DNA of 15,790 bases from CAYWNK01 sp964459495 (GTDB lineage: Bacteria > Planctomycetota > UBA1135 > GCA-002686595): positions 1 to 15,790 of the forward strand of contig CAYWNK010000142.1 of assembly GCA_964459495.1 (NCBI GenBank), read 5' to 3'. Positions 13,300 through 15,790 of the stretch are shown here, piece after piece. The notes below the pieces were generated by a model, which saw only the letters and a list, made by a program, of their open reading frames with translations, made no database searches and had not been told where the DNA came from. The stretch's first letter is position 1. Each line of letters begins with the position of its first letter. A program made the position numbers and the translations under genes.

Positions 13300-14469
13300 A
13301 TGCAATCCGTCAGCCGCGTCGCTCCCATCCTGGGCAGCCTTCTCCTTCCCGCTCTGCTCCTCGCCGCTCACCAGGAGCCCTCGGAAGGTGATTCCCCCAC
13401 CCAGGATGCGCCGGCTGCTGGGGCGCCGCACACGGAGGGACGCTACCCCGCTGCTCCCGACGGCAGCCCGCCGCCGTTCGATGTGGAAGGCGCCGAGGCC
13501 GAGAGCCCCGCGGACATGGGCAGCTACATCGAGCTGATCCAGGGCTCGAAGGCCAAGGTTCCCATGACCCCCATCCCCGGGGGCTCTTTCCTGTACGGGA
13601 GCCCCGAAGCTGAACCCGATCGCAAACCCCAAGAGGGTCCCCAGGTCGAGGTGGAAATCTCCCCCTTCTGGATCGGCACCTACGAGCTCGGCTGGGACGC
13701 CTACAGCGTCTTCCAGCACAACCTCGACGTGCAGCTGCGCGAACGCGGCGATCAACCCGCCACGCCCCAGGACGCATGGGCCGACTCGGTCAGCCGGCCC
13801 ACCCCGCCCTACGTGCCGATGGATTTCGGCTGGGGCAAGGACGGGATGCCCGCCATCTGCATGACGCAGTTTGCCGCCAAGCAGTTCACCAAGTGGCTCA
13901 GCATGAAGACTGGCCGCTTCTACCGCCTGCCCACCGAGGCGGAGTGGGAGTACGCCTGCCGTGCTGGCACCAAGGGCTCCTATTCGTTCGAAGGTGGCGA
14001 GGACGCGCTCGACGACCATGCTTGGTGGTTCGACAACGCCGACGATCGCTACCAGGCGCTCGGCTCGAAGAAGCCCAATCCCTGGGGTCTCTACGACATG
14101 CACGGTAACGTTGCCGAATGGTGTCTCGACGGCTACGAAGGCGAGTGGCGCAAGGGCCTCCCGGCCGGTGTGAAAGACCCAATCCACTGGCCGACTGAGC
14201 TGTACCCGCGCGTCACCCGCGGCGGCTCCTGGGATGACGATCCCGACGCGCTGCGCAGCGCGGCCCGCAAGCCATCCAAACCCGGCTGGAAGGTTCAGGA
14301 CCCCCAACTCCCCAAGAGCATCTGGTATCACACCGACGCCCGCTTCGTCGGGTTCCGCGTCGTGCGCCCGCTTGTGCCGCCGCCGCCCTCAGAGCAGGCA
14401 CGCTACTGGGAGGCAGACCTCGATGAGGTCCTGCGCATCCAGCAGCGCCAGCGACGCGGCGAGCGCTAG
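13300..14469 (+). CDS. Secreted SUMF1/FGE-sulfatase-fold protein lacking the FGE cysteines
   Basis: A 389-residue protein with an N-terminal signal peptide (about 1-24, ending LLLAAHQ), a Pro/Glu-rich linker, and an FGE-sulfatase (PF03781) domain from about 88 to 356. Family blocks are IPGGSFLYGS, FWIGTYELGWDAY, C187 in the ICMTQFAAKQFTKWL helix, RLPTEAEWEYACRAGT (209-224), NPWGLYDMHGNVAEW (260-274), RGGSWDDD (307-314) and VGFRVVRP. True formylglycine-generating enzymes have two Cys after GGSY; here these positions are Asp313 and a non-Cys, so sulfatase activation is unlikely and no sulfatase gene is present in the window. It may be a non-heme oxidase relative or a binding or scaffold protein. 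The start at 13300 is chosen from the signal peptide. It precedes the second oxidoreductase by 39 nt, so is probably in one operon with it. Confidence 0.9.
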   Translation: MQSVSRVAPILGSLLLPALLLAAHQEPSEGDSPTQDAPAAGAPHTEGRYPAAPDGSPPPFDVEGAEAESPADMGSYIELIQGSKAKVPMTPIPGGSFLYGSPEAEPDRKPQEGPQVEVEISPFWIGTYELGWDAYSVFQHNLDVQLRERGDQPATPQDAWADSVSRPTPPYVPMDFGWGKDGMPAICMTQFAAKQFTKWLSMKTGRFYRLPTEAEWEYACRAGTKGSYSFEGGEDALDDHAWWFDNADDRYQALGSKKPNPWGLYDMHGNVAEWCLDGYEGEWRKGLPAGVKDPIHWPTELYPRVTRGGSWDDDPDALRSAARKPSKPGWKVQDPQLPKSIWYHTDARFVGFRVVRPLVPPPPSEQARYWEADLDEVLRIQQRQRRGER

Positions 14470-14508
14470 TCCGAACATCGATCCCCATCTCCCCTCCCCA
14501 TCGACCCT

Positions 14509-15790
14509 ATGCAAGAACCCAACAGCAGTACGCGCCGCGAAGTCCTCGAGCGATCCAGCGCCCTGCTCGCCGGCGCAGTCCTCACCCCCGCCGCCGTGGC
14601 GGAGAGCACCTTCCGTGCCCGTTCCCACGGAGATGAGCCCCTGCGCGTTGCGCTGGTCGGCTGCGGAGGTCGCGGCACCGGCGCGGCGAGCCAGGCACTG
14701 TCCACCGCAGGTGACGTGCGCCTCGTAGCCGTTGCCGACGCGTTCAGCGATCAACTCGAAGGCTGCCTCAGCCAGCTGGTGGAACGCCACGCCGATCGCG
14801 TCGAGGTCCCCGAGGACCGCCGCTTCGTCGGCTTCGACGCCTACGAGAAAGCGATCAGTGACGACGTGGACGTCGTCATCCTGGCCACCCCGCCGGGCTT
14901 CCGCCCGATGCACTTTGCGCACGCGGTCGCGCAGAACAAGCACGTGTTCATGGAGAAGCCGGTCGCCACCGACTCCGGCGGGGTGCGCATGGTGCTCGAA
15001 GCCGCCGAAGTCGCCAAGACCAAGAACCTGAAGGTTGGCGTCGGCCTTCAGCGCCACCACCAAGCCCGCTATCTCTCGGGCATCCAGCGCGTGCAGGACG
15101 GCGCCATCGGGGACGTCAACTTCATGCGGGCCTACTGGAACTCAGGGGGCGTCTGGACCCGCCCGCGCGTGGCTGGCCAGACCGAAATGGAGTATCAGAT
15201 GCGCAACTGGTACTACTTCAACTGGCTGTGCGGCGACCACATCGTGGAACAGCACATTCACAACATCGACGTCTGCAACTGGCTCAAAGGCGGCCCCCCC
15301 GTCAGTGCCCGAGGCATGGGCGGACGCCAGGTCCGCACCGGGATCGACCACGGGGAGATCTTCGATCACTTCGCGGTCGAATACACCTACGCCGATGGGA
15401 GCGTGCTCCACTCCGAGTGCCGCCACCAGCGACAAACCTGGTCGAGCGTTTCCGAACACGCACACGGCAGCAAGGGCACCGCCAATCTGTCCCGTGGCAT
15501 CATCGAGGCGGGCGACAATTCGTGGCGCTTCCGCGAAGAGGAAGCCAACCCCTACCAAGTCGAGCACGACGACCTCTTCAGGGCCATCCGCGAAGACCTT
15601 CCCTACAACGAAGCGGAGAACGGAGCGGCGGCCACGATGACGGCGATCCTCGGCCGAATGGTGACCTACTCCGGCAAGCAGATCAGCTACGCCGACGGGC
15701 TCGCCAGTGCGCGCTCGATCATGCCTGAGACCTTCGCCTGGGACGCCAATCCCCCCACCCTGCCCGACGCCGAAGGGCGCTATCCCATCC
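14509..15790 (+). CDS. Tat-exported Gfo/Idh/MocA-family oxidoreductase (paralogue 2; 3' end off window)
   Basis: Second NAD(P)-dependent oxidoreductase of the same subgroup; 427 residues are visible and the frame is still open at the window end, probably close to the natural stop judging from paralogue 1 (428 residues). A twin-arginine signal, STRREVL at 7-13, precedes a hydrophobic stretch. The Rossmann motif ALVGCGGRGTG is at 48-58 and EKP at 149-151. EMEYQMRNW and GDHIVEQHIHNID are near-identical to paralogue 1, and AILGRM recurs near the end. The two proteins align along their full length; by eye many blocks are identical. The start codon ATG at 14509 follows the SUMF1-type gene by 39 nt, so co-transcription is likely. 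The paralogues may act on different forms of one substrate or form a hetero-oligomer, but that is inference. Confidence 0.93.
   Translation, partial: MQEPNSSTRREVLERSSALLAGAVLTPAAVAESTFRARSHGDEPLRVALVGCGGRGTGAASQALSTAGDVRLVAVADAFSDQLEGCLSQLVERHADRVEVPEDRRFVGFDAYEKAISDDVDVVILATPPGFRPMHFAHAVAQNKHVFMEKPVATDSGGVRMVLEAAEVAKTKNLKVGVGLQRHHQARYLSGIQRVQDGAIGDVNFMRAYWNSGGVWTRPRVAGQTEMEYQMRNWYYFNWLCGDHIVEQHIHNIDVCNWLKGGPPVSARGMGGRQVRTGIDHGEIFDHFAVEYTYADGSVLHSECRHQRQTWSSVSEHAHGSKGTANLSRGIIEAGDNSWRFREEEANPYQVEHDDLFRAIREDLPYNEAENGAAATMTAILGRMVTYSGKQISYADGLASARSIMPETFAWDANPPTLPDAEGRYPI

Noticed and set aside
11710..14469. A 919-codon plus-strand open frame covering glnS 5' end, the whole minus-strand oxidoreductase and the SUMF1-type gene, and an 801-codon minus-strand frame the other way
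   Set aside because: Only the part from 13300 (plus) and from 13212 (minus) encodes recognisable domains. The rest is antisense of real genes with biased GC codon positions, which keeps the opposite frame open. No dual coding is supported.
13300..14469. Calling the SUMF1-fold gene a formylglycine-generating enzyme
   Set aside because: The two catalytic cysteines after GGS(Y/W) are absent and no sulfatase gene is in the window.

Overview
This is a GC-rich bacterial segment with ten protein-coding genes, two of them cut by the window edges. I see no RNA genes, CRISPR arrays, insertion sequences or phage genes. The mix of genes points to Planctomycetota: two Tat-exported Gfo/Idh/MocA-family oxidoreductases around a secreted SUMF1-type (FGE-sulfatase fold) protein, large secreted proteins with Fn3/ConA-like domains, a secreted metzincin-type protein, and a GlnRS. 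This assignment is inferred from gene content only.

Region 1 (1-4639, all minus strand) holds housekeeping and stress genes. Read in the direction of transcription it has msrA, overlapping by 4 nt with a DUF2461 gene, then a YpfJ-type neutral zinc metallopeptidase preceded by an 11-base poly-C tract, then a DEAD-box-type RNA helicase. The helicase has a DbpA-type RNA-binding domain and a repetitive RGG/GYQGG tail that runs off the left edge. Its motif II reads DEGD rather than DEAD.

Region 2 (4745-10059) encodes envelope and secreted proteins. A small helical lipoprotein on the minus strand ends in a very clear intrinsic terminator with a GCAA tetraloop. Divergent from it, on the plus strand, are a 799-residue lipoprotein of Fn3 and ConA-like domains and a 670-residue secreted metzincin-like protein. 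The latter keeps the three zinc histidines but has Thr in place of the catalytic Glu. Its 3' end overlaps convergently with glnS.

Region 3 (10041-15790) has glnS (minus), then a Gfo/Idh/MocA oxidoreductase (minus). Divergent from that is a SUMF1-domain protein, followed 39 nt later by a second, homologous Gfo/Idh/MocA gene that leaves the window. The 87-bp divergent spacer contains a perfect palindrome that reads as a -10 element on both strands. The three genes look like one locus for periplasmic sugar or sugar-derivative oxidation, but the substrate cannot be read from sequence.

No gene-free stretch exceeds 300 bp; the largest gaps are about 227-228 bp (2146-2372, 5192-5419, 7820-8046). 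I did not find a convincing new multi-gene system. The strongest oddities are the pseudo-metallopeptidase (E to T), the SUMF1-type protein without the FGE cysteines, the DEGD helicase, the poly-C tract and the symmetric divergent promoter candidate.
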